Source of the DNA: DAIOEK01 sp963708715
Lineage (GTDB): Bacteria; Chloroflexota; Anaerolineae; Anaerolineales; Anaerolineaceae
DNA length: 64,000 nucleotides
Direction of reading: 5' to 3'
Assembly: GCA_963708715.1 (NCBI GenBank)
Contig: CAVPSU010000001.1
Location: forward strand, 1,922,001-1,986,000
The translations under genes were made by a program, and so were the position numbers. Below the pieces are notes generated by a model. The model did no database searches. It was not told the origin of the DNA and was given only the letters and a program-made list of their open reading frames with translations. Shown piece by piece: positions 48,957-57,722 of the stretch (the first letter of the stretch is position 1; each line of letters opens with the position of its first letter).

Positions 48957-49532
48957 ATGAGTAGCCTGGATAAAGCTCGAGAAACTCAATTGGTGAATAT
49001 ACAGAAAAAGACTGGGAAATCGTTCTCAGAGTTGAAAACACTAATCGAAAATTGTGGATTTACCAAACATGGGGAAATTCGCCAGATGTTGATCGACCAG
49101 TTTGGATTAGGTTTTGGTGATGCTTCCATGTTGGTTCATTTTGTCCAAGAATCCGATGGACAAACGGCTGCTCAAGCGAAAGGCTCATCCGTGAATGACG
49201 TTGTCGACGAGATCTATTCGGGTGCCCGTTCATCCCTCAGACCGATCCATGATGCGCTGCTGGAGGCTATCCATGGATTGGGCGAATTTGAAATCGTACC
49301 GAAGAAAGGCTATGTCAGTCTCAGGCGAAAAAGACAATTCGCCATGATCGGACCGGGCACCAAAGGCAGGGTTGAATTGGGATTAAATATGAAAGATGTA
49401 CCTGGCAGCGAAAGGTTACTGGCGCAGCCGCCGGGTGGAATGTGTCAATTTAAAGTTTATCTGATGTCACCGAATGAAATCGATTCGGAACTGCAGGGCT
49501 GGCTTCGATTTGCATATGAACATGCCGGATAG
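48957..49532 (+). CDS. DUF4287 and DUF5655 domain protein
   Basis: A 191-residue soluble protein. The N-terminal DUF4287 (about 5-70) has the helical segment TGKSFSELKTLIENCGFTKHGEIRQML (TGKSFSELKTLIENCG, KHGEIRQML). A DUF5655-like domain follows (about 80-188) with LEAIHGLGEFEIVPKKGYVSLRRKRQFAMIGP (EFEIVPKKGYVSLRR) and RVELGLNM. Function is unknown; the second domain also occurs in putative transport or DNA-related proteins. TTGGAG precedes the ATG. Confidence 0.78.
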   Translation: MSSLDKARETQLVNIQKKTGKSFSELKTLIENCGFTKHGEIRQMLIDQFGLGFGDASMLVHFVQESDGQTAAQAKGSSVNDVVDEIYSGARSSLRPIHDALLEAIHGLGEFEIVPKKGYVSLRRKRQFAMIGPGTKGRVELGLNMKDVPGSERLLAQPPGGMCQFKVYLMSPNEIDSELQGWLRFAYEHAG

Positions 49533-49579
49533 AGGAAAATACTGAATATCAGAAATGTATAAGAATCGATTTTAATCTC

Positions 49580-49608
49580 TTGACTCGCCTATGGAAGACG
49601 AGTAAGAT
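49580..49608 (+). promoter_or_regulatory. groES-groEL promoter
   Basis: TTGACT (49580-49585), 17 bp, TAAGAT (49603-49608). The predicted start near 49615 falls at the edge of the CIRCE element, so bound HrcA would block it. Confidence 0.8.
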
Positions 49609-49617
49609 TGATGTGGT

Positions 49618-49644
49618 TTAGCACTCGTATACCGAGAGTGCTAA
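49618..49644 (+). promoter_or_regulatory. CIRCE operator (HrcA binding site)
   Basis: Perfect consensus: TTAGCACTC, nine bases, GAGTGCTAA. Pairing extends outward to 49613-49649. It controls groES-groEL; the repressor HrcA is not in the window. Confidence 0.97.
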
Positions 49645-49688
49645 ACCACTTGGCTTGTACTCTACTTAATCTCATATCGGAGGAACCT

Positions 49689-49988
49689 ATGGCAATAAAC
49701 CTGAAACCTTTGGGAAATCGACTCGTGGTCGAACCGCTCGAACAGGAAGAACTCACTCCTGGTGGCATTATTCTCCCTGAAACCGCAAAAGAAAAACCTC
49801 AAAAAGGCACCGTCCTTTCCGCAGGTCCTGGCGATCGCGATGAAGACGGTAAACGCATTCAGATGGATGTAAAAGTTGGCGATGTTGTCCTGTATGCCAA
49901 ATATAGCGGCACCGAGATCAAACTCGATAGCAAGAAGCTGCTGATCCTGCGTGAGACCGATGTTCTCGCAATTGTTGAAACCAAATAA
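49689..49988 (+). CDS. groES: Co-chaperonin GroES
   Basis: A 99-residue GroES, the heptameric lid of the GroEL chamber. LKPLGNRLVVEPLEQEE at the start, the mobile-loop region TPGGIILPETAKEKPQKGTVLSAGPG (GGIILPETAKEKPQKG) and KVGDVVLYAKYSGTEIKLD are all present. ATG 49689 has GGAGG 5-6 nt upstream. An upstream in-frame extension runs through CIRCE and is rejected. It is first in the groES-groEL operon. Confidence 0.97.
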   Translation: MAINLKPLGNRLVVEPLEQEELTPGGIILPETAKEKPQKGTVLSAGPGDRDEDGKRIQMDVKVGDVVLYAKYSGTEIKLDSKKLLILRETDVLAIVETK

Positions 49989-50014
49989 CATTCTGATCGA
50001 ATAAGGAGAATTCT

Positions 50015-51646
50015 ATGGGAGCTAAACAACTTGTATTCGGTGAAGATGCCCGCCGTCGTTTGAAAAACGGTATCGATATTGTGGCGAATGCTGTTGCCAC
50101 TACACTTGGTCCGAAGGGTCGTAATGTCGCCCTGGATCGCAAATTTGGTTCACCCACCATCACCCATGATGGCGTGACCGTTGCCAAAGAAATTGAACTC
50201 GAAGATCCATTTGAAAATATGGGTGCCCAGCTTCTGAAGGAAGCCGCAACCAAAACCAATGACATTGCCGGTGATGGTACTACTACCTCCACCGTTTTAG
50301 CTCACGCAATCGTTTCTGAAGGTTTGAAGAACCTGGCCGCGGGTGCCAATCCAATGCTTCTGAAGGGTGGTATTGAAGCCGCCTCCAAGGCAGTGGCAGG
50401 CAAGATCAAGGAACAGGCAATCGAGATCACCACCAAAGATGAAATTGCCAATGTCGCCACTATCTCTGCCCAGGACCGTAATATCGGATCCCTCATCGCA
50501 GATGTGATGGACAAAGTCGGTAAAGACGGTGTCATCACTGTTGAAGAATCCAAAGGTTTGGAATTCGAAACTGAATACGTTGAAGGTATGCAGTTTGACC
50601 GTGGTTATATCTCGGCTTACTTCGTTACCGATCCTGAGCACATGAAATCGGTCATTGCTGATCCTTATATTCTGATCTATGACAAGAAAATCTCCGCTGC
50701 GACCGATATCGTTCCCCTGCTCGAAAAGATGGTACAAGTTGGCAAACGCGATCTCTTGATCATCGCAGAAGATATCGATGGAGAAGCACTTGCCACCCTC
50801 GTCCTGAACAAATTACGCGGCATGCTCAACGTTCTCGCCGTCAAAGCTCCCGGATTTGGTGATCGCCGCAAAGCGATGCTTGGTGATATTGCCACCCTCT
50901 CCGGTGCGACCGTCATCTCGGAAGAGACTGGTCGCAAACTAGAAACCGCTACCATCGCCGACCTCGGTCGCGCTGAAAAAGTGGAATCCGATAAAGACAA
51001 CACCACTCTCGTTGGTGGTAAGGGTGACACCGCCGCGATCAAGGGTCGCATCGACCAGATCCGTGTGGAAATCGACAATACAACCAGCGATTACGATCGT
51101 GAAAAACTTCAGGAACGCCTGGCTAAACTGTCCGGTGGCGTGGCGATCATCCGAGTGGGTGCTGCTACCGAAACCGAATTGAAAGAAAAGAAACACCGCG
51201 TGGAAGACGCCCTTTCCGCGACCCGCGCGGCTGTGGAAGAAGGAATTGTTCCTGGTGGTGGTGTAGCTCTCATCAACGCAGTCTCCGCCCTCGATGCTCT
51301 CAAAGCCGACAATGAAGATGCCAAGATCGGTATCGCCATTGTTCGCAAATCCCTTGAAGTTCCCATGCGCAAGATCGCTGAGAACGCCGGTAAAGATGGC
51401 TCCGTCATCGTGGAAAATGTCCGCCAGCAGCAGAAGAAAACCAAGAACATGAACCTTGGTTACGATGTCCTGCGCGAAGACTACATGGACATGGTCAAAG
51501 GTGGCGTGATCGATCCCGCCAAAGTGACCCGTGGCGCGCTCGAAAACGCAGCCTCTATTGCAGCCATGATTCTGACCACCGAAGCGCTGATCACCGATGT
51601 TCCTGAAAAGGATAAACCAGCCCCTCCGCCGATGCCCGAATATTAG
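50015..51646 (+). CDS. groEL: Chaperonin GroEL
   Basis: A 543-residue Hsp60 chaperonin. ATP-site motifs TLGPKGRNVALD and NDIAGDGTTTSTVLAHAI are present, with the apical region VEGMQFDRGYISAYFVTD (split GMQFDRGYIS), EEGIVPGGGVALI and the C-terminal MILTTEALITDVPEK. The C-terminal tail is short and ends PPPMPEY where many GroELs have a GGM repeat. It is 26 nt after groES and under the same CIRCE control, and is followed by a terminator. Confidence 0.98.
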   Translation: MGAKQLVFGEDARRRLKNGIDIVANAVATTLGPKGRNVALDRKFGSPTITHDGVTVAKEIELEDPFENMGAQLLKEAATKTNDIAGDGTTTSTVLAHAIVSEGLKNLAAGANPMLLKGGIEAASKAVAGKIKEQAIEITTKDEIANVATISAQDRNIGSLIADVMDKVGKDGVITVEESKGLEFETEYVEGMQFDRGYISAYFVTDPEHMKSVIADPYILIYDKKISAATDIVPLLEKMVQVGKRDLLIIAEDIDGEALATLVLNKLRGMLNVLAVKAPGFGDRRKAMLGDIATLSGATVISEETGRKLETATIADLGRAEKVESDKDNTTLVGGKGDTAAIKGRIDQIRVEIDNTTSDYDREKLQERLAKLSGGVAIIRVGAATETELKEKKHRVEDALSATRAAVEEGIVPGGGVALINAVSALDALKADNEDAKIGIAIVRKSLEVPMRKIAENAGKDGSVIVENVRQQQKKTKNMNLGYDVLREDYMDMVKGGVIDPAKVTRGALENAASIAAMILTTEALITDVPEKDKPAPPPMPEY

Positions 51647-51709
51647 GCAGGGAAGAAGAAACCAGAGATAAGTAACTGATATTAGGTAAAAAGTAATTTG
51701 AAACAAAAG

Positions 51710-51738
51710 ACGGAAGGTCAAAACGCCTTCCGTTTTTC
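51710..51738 (+). terminator. Terminator of groES-groEL
   Basis: ACGGAAGG (51710-51717) pairs with CCTTCCGT (51726-51733), followed by a T5 run. Upstream 51650-51705 is an AT- and purine-rich stretch resembling the tract at 38.5 kb. Confidence 0.8.
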
Positions 51739-51815
51739 TATCTTAATTATGATAATAGAGTGGTCTTCGCGGTGCACTCTGAGGGGAAGCCCACATTACC
51801 GAATTGTTCAAGCAT

Positions 51816-53030
51816 TTAGTCCACGAATTGTTCTTTCTTTCGCCGACGGGCAAGCATCGTATACAAAATAGGTGAGATGATCCCAACAACGAATCCGCCG
51901 ATCCAGGTGGATCGTGGGCCAAAGGTATCGCTTAAATATCCACCGATCACCGGTCCAGTACCCATGGCTGTTCCCGCTGACAGATTATAGATACTCATAT
52001 ATCTGCCGCGCATATCTGATGGGGCAAGGTTGGCCACATAGGTGGTCGTGGTAGGAATCAGCACCAACTCTCCGATGGTGATGATCACCATGCTCAGCCA
52101 GAATGCCCAGAACCCCTGACCGAAAAACACACTGCCCACTCCGACCGCATAGAACAGTGCACCCACTGCCATGACCACGATGGGATTGAACTTACTCGTG
52201 AAACGTGTCACCGCGAGTTGAAAGACCACAACCATGATCGCATTGGTCGCCGGAATGAACCCATATAGGTTTTCCGAAATACCAAAAATATTTTTAAGAT
52301 AGACCGAAAGCAAGATCCAGAGCATCGCTGAGCCGGTCATGCAAAAAGTAAAAGCTCCGATCGTCGTCAGGAATTTCCTGTCTTTGAAAATGATCGAATA
52401 CCCACCCAGGGCAGGATTGGTCTGAAGTAGTTTGTTCTCCCCCTTCTGGGGTAAGGTTTCCCTGGCGCCGAATGCCAGTAACAGACTGTAAGCAAACATC
52501 CCCAACGCTGCAATATAAAAAACGGTCGAATAGGAGCGAGACGCCACAAAACCACCGATCATCGGTCCGATCGCCACACCTAAATTATTGCTCATCCGTA
52601 AAAGGGAATACGCTTCTGCCCGTTTTTCCTGCGGGATAAGGTCTGCCATCATCGCGTCTGATGCCACGCGATACATCGGGTTGAATGCCCCGCCAAGGCT
52701 AAGTGCAATTGCGAAAGCAGCGAAGGTAGTTGCCTGGTTTTGTAATATATAAACTACCGCGTTTCCCATTAGGGCGATCACCAAGATCCACTTCCGACCG
52801 ATCCGGTCGATCAATGGTCCGGCGACGAAATTCATCACCAGACCCACCCCCGCGTTGAATGTTAATAAAGTGGCAGCCAGTGTTAGAGGTTGATCCAACT
52901 TTTCGCTGACATACACCATTAAGAATGGCCAGATCATACTGGAACCGATGGTGCTTACCAGCATTCCGAAGAACATTAACCAAAACTGACGAGGATATTC
53001 TCGCCAACCAGACCTGATGGTGTTGAACAT
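51816..53030 (-). CDS. MFS transporter
   Basis: A 404-residue major facilitator superfamily protein with twelve predicted helices. The loop 2-3 motif appears as GPLIDRIGRKWILV, and helix 5 has LRMSNNLGVAIGPMIGGF, typical of drug/H+ antiporters (DHA1-like). The C-terminal half has DMRGRYMSIYNLSAGTAMGTGPVIGGYL (SAGTAMGTGPVIGGYL). The substrate is unknown. ATG 53030 lies 8 nt after TAAAAT on the minus strand; ATG 53048 is an alternative start. A GC-rich hairpin separates it from the next upstream gene. Confidence 0.85.
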   Translation of the reverse strand: MFNTIRSGWREYPRQFWLMFFGMLVSTIGSSMIWPFLMVYVSEKLDQPLTLAATLLTFNAGVGLVMNFVAGPLIDRIGRKWILVIALMGNAVVYILQNQATTFAAFAIALSLGGAFNPMYRVASDAMMADLIPQEKRAEAYSLLRMSNNLGVAIGPMIGGFVASRSYSTVFYIAALGMFAYSLLLAFGARETLPQKGENKLLQTNPALGGYSIIFKDRKFLTTIGAFTFCMTGSAMLWILLSVYLKNIFGISENLYGFIPATNAIMVVVFQLAVTRFTSKFNPIVVMAVGALFYAVGVGSVFFGQGFWAFWLSMVIITIGELVLIPTTTTYVANLAPSDMRGRYMSIYNLSAGTAMGTGPVIGGYLSDTFGPRSTWIGGFVVGIISPILYTMLARRRKKEQFVD

Positions 53031-53049
53031 AATCGTCCATTTTAACATA

Positions 53050-53085
53050 ACCGCGGGGATGGCATTGTTGCTGCTATCCCCGCGG
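53050..53085 (-). terminator. GC-rich hairpin after the bactofilin-like gene
   Basis: CCGCGGGGA pairs with TCCCCGCGG around an 18-nt loop. It lies just after the minus-strand gene ending at 53106 but lacks a U run, so termination may be weak. Confidence 0.45.
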
Positions 53086-53105
53086 GAGGAAAATTATAGT
53101 AAGTC

Positions 53106-54497
53106 TTAGGCGTTAACCTGAGCAGGTTTGTTGCGGAGATGGATGAGGTACAACCAGGTAGCTCCAAGACCGATCACGATGACTACCGCAGCAACCAACC
53201 AACCCAGTACGGGGACTGCACGCAGAATGGTGTAAAGCGCTACACCCAGCAGCAACGAGAGATATGGATTAATTTGCTGGTTCTTAGTCAACCCTTGCAG
53301 GATCCAATTTCCTACCAGATAGCTGACCAATACTTTACTACCCAGGGCAATCATCATGCCGAAGAACGTCAGAAATACGATCACTGCGGAGGTGCCAGTC
53401 CAGAAAACGAAGCCGGAAAGCCCACCAAGGGTAATGAATGCCAGGATAACTGTCACAGCGATGATCACCATTCCAGCAATCCCAACTCCCACCCAACCCA
53501 GGATATAGGTAAGGATGCCATAACCAGCAGAAGGAAGCGGACGGGTGCGCATGGTTTGGGTGATACTCTTTACGATGGATGGGATAAGCCAGAGAGCCAA
53601 CGCTCCCAACAGAAAGATGGAGATAAAATTGCGAGCCATCTCTTTGATAAGTTTTCCAACACCGGCTGCGAAAAAGTCAAAGGCGTTTTTCTCATTTCTT
53701 TCTGGTCTGAGCTCTTCATTCTCATTCGGTACCGGGGTGCGATACGTAACGATTCCTGAGGGTTGACCCTGAATCTGGGATCTCTGAGGAATGGGGCTTG
53801 TGTAATTGAGGTTACCAAGGATCTTCGCTTCTTCAGCAATGTGAAGACCTGGATTGATGGTCATTGGCATGTTAGGTTGACTGATGAATGGCGCCTGATT
53901 TGCCGCAGATGGTTCAGCAACTTTCGCATCAACATTTCGACCAACCATTCCATTAATTTTTAGTGCACCAACATCAACATTCACATCCCGGTCCACTTTA
54001 CCGCTGATGATCACTTGATATCCACCAGCAGCCAGATCTTTGCCAACTTCTGCGCCTTTCAGGATTTCCAGGCTATACCCACCAAAATAGAGATTGCGGC
54101 TAACGACTGCGGAATCTTTGAGGGTGGTCGCCATAGTACCGGAGAATAAGCTTCCTTCAACTTTACCGTCTGAATTTACAGTCTGGGCACCAGTGAATAG
54201 ATTTCCTTTGATGACCCCGCCTTCTCCGATGGTGACGGTCTGCCCAAATAAGAAGGCGTCACCATTCACCGTCCCATTGATGACAATATCTCTTGCGGAT
54301 GCCAGGAGAAGACCATTAATGGTGCCTTCCATGACAACCTGCTGACCTACCAGGATGAGATCATCATTAATGACCTCGTCTTCGGTGACCTGTCCATCCT
54401 GGTCGTATTCATACGCCTGCACGGGTTTAACAGCCACAAACGCCGTACCCAATAACAGCGCGGAAATAATGAATCCATTTACAAATATATTTTTCAT
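53106..54497 (-). CDS. Bactofilin-like extracytoplasmic protein with C-terminal membrane domain
   Basis: A 463-residue protein. A signal peptide (cleavage near VQAYE, about 28) is followed by a right-handed beta-helix-like region (about 40-190). Its short periodic units, such as VMEGTINGLLLASARDIVINGTVNGDAFLFG (INGTVNGDAFLFG) and VEGSLFSGTMATT, match the polymer-forming bactofilin-like repeats. A linker precedes about five membrane helices (about 290-455). Usual bactofilins are cytoplasmic and lack membrane parts, so this is an export-type architecture. A structural role at the envelope is inferred. Confidence 0.78.
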   Translation of the reverse strand: MKNIFVNGFIISALLLGTAFVAVKPVQAYEYDQDGQVTEDEVINDDLILVGQQVVMEGTINGLLLASARDIVINGTVNGDAFLFGQTVTIGEGGVIKGNLFTGAQTVNSDGKVEGSLFSGTMATTLKDSAVVSRNLYFGGYSLEILKGAEVGKDLAAGGYQVIISGKVDRDVNVDVGALKINGMVGRNVDAKVAEPSAANQAPFISQPNMPMTINPGLHIAEEAKILGNLNYTSPIPQRSQIQGQPSGIVTYRTPVPNENEELRPERNEKNAFDFFAAGVGKLIKEMARNFISIFLLGALALWLIPSIVKSITQTMRTRPLPSAGYGILTYILGWVGVGIAGMVIIAVTVILAFITLGGLSGFVFWTGTSAVIVFLTFFGMMIALGSKVLVSYLVGNWILQGLTKNQQINPYLSLLLGVALYTILRAVPVLGWLVAAVVIVIGLGATWLYLIHLRNKPAQVNA

Positions 54498-54568
54498 GAT
54501 CTTTCAACTCCTTTATTCCTATTTACGTGCGTCGATGAAAGAAGTTGTAACGATGAAAGAAATATCAG

Positions 54569-55402
54569 CTATTTATGGTATCGGAAGAGGAGACCTTTCT
54601 CGGGTGCGAACACGTAAGCCGCAATAAATAGAAAAGTCGCTGTAAGAACGATTGCCGCTCCGGATGCGATGTTCAGGTAATAGCTGATAAATAAACCAGC
54701 CAGACTTGAGATCGCGCCGATTCCTCCGGCAACCACCATCATACTTGGTAAGCGGCGGGTGAGCAGATATGCGGTCGCACCGGGTGTGACCAGCATGGCG
54801 GCTACCAATCCCACTCCAACCGATTGGACTGAAACCACCACGGTCATTGCCAACAATACCATTAGCAAAGACCGCAATAAATTTATGGGCAGGTGCAGGG
54901 TAGCGGCCAGGATCGGATCAAATGATACAACCAGGAATGGCTTGTATAAGAAAATTAGCGTACCGATAACAAAAAGTGCCAATACTCCGGTCAGGATCAG
55001 ATCCTGTACGCTCACACCAAGAATATTTCCAAACAATATATGGGATAGATCCACAGCATAGGTTCGGATCGAACTAATGAGCGCCACTCCTAAAGAGAGG
55101 GCGGCGGCAAAGAAGATACCAATCGCAGTGTCTTCTTTGATCGTTCCTTCTTTTGAAAAAAAACTGATTCCCAATGCAACGATGATCGCGGCGACCAGCG
55201 CGCCAATCAGCAGATTTCCCTGCATCAAGTAAGCGACAGCAATTCCTGGCAGTATGGCATGCGCCATGGCATCACCAAGGAATGCCATCCCTTTCAAAAC
55301 CACATAACATCCAATGACCGCGCACAATATCCCCACAATTAACGAAGCGGCTAATCCGCGTTGCATAAAACCATAGGTAAGAGGTTCAATCAGCCAGACC
55401 AT
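54569..55402 (-). CDS. Zn/Mn ABC transporter permease (ZnuB/MntB-like)
   Basis: A 277-residue permease of the ABC-3 family with about eight helices. Evidence is GILCAVIGCYVVLKGMAFLGDAMAHAILPG (YVVLKGMAFLGDAMAHAILPG region), EDTAIGIFFAAALSLG, the DLSHILFGNILGV loop and VGVGLVAAMLVTPGATAYLLTRRL (LVAAMLVTPGATA). It forms the metal channel with the ATPase and receptor encoded upstream. GAGGAGG precedes the ATG. It is the last gene of the fur-family/metal operon. Confidence 0.92.
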   Translation of the reverse strand: MVWLIEPLTYGFMQRGLAASLIVGILCAVIGCYVVLKGMAFLGDAMAHAILPGIAVAYLMQGNLLIGALVAAIIVALGISFFSKEGTIKEDTAIGIFFAAALSLGVALISSIRTYAVDLSHILFGNILGVSVQDLILTGVLALFVIGTLIFLYKPFLVVSFDPILAATLHLPINLLRSLLMVLLAMTVVVSVQSVGVGLVAAMLVTPGATAYLLTRRLPSMMVVAGGIGAISSLAGLFISYYLNIASGAAIVLTATFLFIAAYVFAPEKGLLFRYHK

Positions 55403-55404
55403 TG

Positions 55405-56226
55405 CTATCCCTCCTCCCCATGATCGTCGTCATGTCCGCAGCATTCGTCCACAATGATTGCACCATCTAATACCATAACCTGGGTGTTATACGCCTGTTG
55501 GATAAATTGGGTGGTAAACACCTCATCCGGTGTTCCGTAGGCGATCACTGTTTTATTTAGAAGCAGGACCAGATCGAACCTTTCTCGTGCCAGGGTCAGA
55601 TCATGGGTGGATACCATGACTGTAACCTGGGTCTTTTTAAGGTCATCCAATAATCGTAATGTCGTTTCCTGCGTGGCGAAATCAATGCCTGTGAATGGTT
55701 CATCCATCAGTAAGATATGCGGCTCCTGGGCGAGTGCCCGAGCCAGAAAAACACGCTGCTGCTGTCCACCTGAAAGGGAATGAATCGATTGTTTTGACAG
55801 GTCCTGAATATCCAACATTTCAATACCCCTGGCGACGGCTTTCTTATCCTCTGAACCAGGAGAGGAGAACCAACGCTTTTTGCCATAACGCCCCATCATC
55901 ACCACATCTGAAACATCGACCGGAAACTTCCAATCGACTTCCTCACGTTGAGGGACATAGGCGATGCAATCCTGATGGCTTCCAAGCGGCTTGCCGTGGA
56001 TATAGATCTGACCTTCCTGCAAGGGTAACAGACCGACCAATGCTTTAAATAAGGTCGATTTTCCCGCACCATTTGGACCAACAACAGCCAGTCTGGCGCC
56101 ATGGGGAACCTGGAAATGTAGGTCCTTAAGGATGGTCTTCGAGCCGTATGCGACGGACACATGTTGAAAATCCATCCGCGCAGACTGCGAATCCATGGGG
56201 TTTGTTTTATCAGTCATCAGGTTCAA
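55405..56226 (-). CDS. Zn/Mn ABC transporter ATPase (ZnuC/MntA-like)
   Basis: A 273-residue ABC ATPase. Walker A GPNGAGKST is near 51-59, then the Q-loop region YVPQREEVDWKFPVDVSDVV (YVPQREEVDW) typical of metal importers, signature SLSGGQQQRVFLARAL, and Walker B HILLMDEPFTGID. The C terminus has a CCGHDDDH tail that could bind metal. TTG 56226 overlaps the receptor stop and has GGAGG 7 nt upstream; ATG 56217 is an alternative. Confidence 0.92.
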   Translation of the reverse strand: MNLMTDKTNPMDSQSARMDFQHVSVAYGSKTILKDLHFQVPHGARLAVVGPNGAGKSTLFKALVGLLPLQEGQIYIHGKPLGSHQDCIAYVPQREEVDWKFPVDVSDVVMMGRYGKKRWFSSPGSEDKKAVARGIEMLDIQDLSKQSIHSLSGGQQQRVFLARALAQEPHILLMDEPFTGIDFATQETTLRLLDDLKKTQVTVMVSTHDLTLARERFDLVLLLNKTVIAYGTPDEVFTTQFIQQAYNTQVMVLDGAIIVDECCGHDDDHGEEG

Positions 56227-57137
56227 CGTAGTGCCTCCACGATTTGTCTGGTATTCCAGCGCATCATCTCAAGATAGGTTGGCGCATCCCCGTCTTTTAT
56301 CGTGATCGAATGGGTGTAAAGATTACTTACAACCTTGATGCCGGTCTCGGTTGCAATTTGATCAGCTAATTGGGAGTTCGTACCCGTTTCCAGGAAGATG
56401 ACTTGAGATCCGGTTGACCGGATCTGATCTACAAGTTGGGTTAGCTGCTGTGAGGAAGGGCTGGCTCCGGTAGTCACACTTGGTATGATGGCTCCAACAA
56501 TGGTAAAGCCATAACGGTCGGCGAAATAGCCAAACGACTCATGATTTGTAACGATCATTCGTTTTTGAAGCGGGATCGTCCCGACTTCCTGTTTGATCCA
56601 TTGATCCAATTCAAATAGTTGAGAAGAATAGGCAGCCGCGTTATTTTTATATGTTTCGATTCCAGCAGGATCCAATTTTGTCAAGCCATCGCGGATGTTT
56701 TCTACATATCGAATGACCATGATCGGGTCCAACCAGAAATGGGGATCGACCTCAGGGTTACCAGCTAAAATCCCAGTTTCCTGTGGGCTCGGCGTTCGGC
56801 TCTGCAGACCTGCCGCCGCTTCGATGACCTGCTGGGATTGCAGATTTTCTTTGAGCAAACTGCCCAACCATACTTCAAACCCGGCGCCGTTGATGATGAT
56901 CGCATCGGATTCAGTGAGTCGGACGACGTCTCGAGGAGTGGGTTCAAAGGCATGCGGATCCATTCCGAGCGGCACGAGTGCATCAATTTGGATCCTCTCG
57001 CCGGCAATTTGTTGGGCGATATCCTTCAGGAATGATTCAACTGCGACCACTTGCGGACCGGATCGCGCCTGGTTGGATGGTGTACACGAATTCAAAATTA
57101 AAACCAATAGGATGAGTGGAAGGATGATTCGTCTCAT
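56223..57137 (-). CDS. Zn/Mn-binding lipoprotein (ZnuA/TroA-like)
   Basis: A 304-residue cluster A-I metal receptor. The lipobox is LILNS-C18. Predicted ligands are H62 in MDPHAFEP, H133 in DPHFWLD, H199 in TNHESFGYF and an acidic residue near 271 in FLETGTNS. The His-rich loop of many ZnuA proteins is absent between residues 110 and 130, so Mn(II) and Zn(II) cannot be told apart. It starts 3 nt after the regulator gene without an SD, suggesting coupled translation. Confidence 0.92.
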   Translation of the reverse strand: MRRIILPLILLVLILNSCTPSNQARSGPQVVAVESFLKDIAQQIAGERIQIDALVPLGMDPHAFEPTPRDVVRLTESDAIIINGAGFEVWLGSLLKENLQSQQVIEAAAGLQSRTPSPQETGILAGNPEVDPHFWLDPIMVIRYVENIRDGLTKLDPAGIETYKNNAAAYSSQLFELDQWIKQEVGTIPLQKRMIVTNHESFGYFADRYGFTIVGAIIPSVTTGASPSSQQLTQLVDQIRSTGSQVIFLETGTNSQLADQIATETGIKVVSNLYTHSITIKDGDAPTYLEMMRWNTRQIVEALR

Positions 57138-57140
57138 AAT

Positions 57141-57575
57141 TTATCTGATCTGTTTACATTCCTGGCAAAAACCAAATAGCTGCAGCCAGTGCCCCTTGAT
57201 CTGATATTTTTTTTCTGTGCCTATTCCCTGGAATAGCGCTTCGAGTTCGTCGCCAGAAAAATATTCCACCTTGCCGCAGCTCAGACAAAGTAGAAGATGT
57301 TGATGCCCGTCAGGGGCTACAGCATAGGTGTGGCAGCCATTTGGATCATGTACCCGCTGGATCAACTCCATTTCTTCCAGCTTTTCCAATGCGCGATACA
57401 CCGTCATCAATCCAAGTTTCGGGTGTTTCCGGCGGGCATAATCAAACACCTGCTGGGCAGAAAGTGCCTTTCCATCGGAGCTGATAATATCCACCACAGC
57501 CCTGAGGGCAGGTGTGATGCGAAAACCTTTGTCTGTCAAATTCTGGAGCCAGGTAGTGGATCCGTTGATGGTCAT
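57141..57575 (-). CDS. Fur-family metalloregulator (Zur- or Mur-like)
   Basis: A 144-residue Fur-family repressor. The winged helix (about 10-85) has LTDKGFRITPALRAVVDII and MTVYRALEKLEEMELIQRV. The dimerisation domain has HQHLLLC (91-97) and two CxxC structural zinc sites, C97/C100 and C137/C140. It heads an operon with a Zn/Mn importer and lies next to a 33-nt palindrome overlapping its own -10, so it very likely represses itself and the importer when metal is replete. Zur, Mur or Fur specificity is not decided by sequence alone. Confidence 0.9.
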   Translation of the reverse strand: MTINGSTTWLQNLTDKGFRITPALRAVVDIISSDGKALSAQQVFDYARRKHPKLGLMTVYRALEKLEEMELIQRVHDPNGCHTYAVAPDGHQHLLLCLSCGKVEYFSGDELEALFQGIGTEKKYQIKGHWLQLFGFCQECKQIR

Positions 57576-57590
57576 ATGGGTATCTCCAGG

Positions 57591-57623
57591 TATTATTGAT
57601 AATGATTATCATTATCAATAATA
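57591..57623 (-). promoter_or_regulatory. Fur-type operator, perfect 33-nt palindrome
   Basis: The 33 nt are a perfect palindrome around 57607. The inner 19 nt (57598-57616, GATAATGATTATCATTATC) equal the classical Fur box, and the stretch also contains the 7-1-7 TGATAAT-N-ATTATCA typical of several Zur sites. It overlaps the -10 of the regulator promoter. Confidence 0.93.
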
Positions 57624-57646
57624 CCAAAAACTAGAGAAACCTGCAA
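57618..57646 (-). promoter_or_regulatory. Promoter of the regulator/metal-importer operon
   Basis: On the minus strand TTGCAG (57646-57641), 17 bp, TATTAT (57623-57618). The -10 is the outer arm of the palindrome, so repressor binding would exclude polymerase. Confidence 0.7.
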
Positions 57647-57722
57647 TGACGGTAACAGGAATAATAGATTATTAAAAATATTTTAAATGAGGAATTCGAT
57701 TGAATTATCGAGATCGCAGAAT

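Noticed and set aside
49608..49688. N-terminal extension of GroES reaching upstream into CIRCE
   Set aside because: GroES homologues begin at the MAINLKPL position, which has a GGAGG SD; the extension would translate the operator and predicted transcription start.
50297..51721. Long minus-strand frames opposite groEL
   Set aside because: They are antisense to strongly codon-biased groEL, contain no family motifs and lack SDs.
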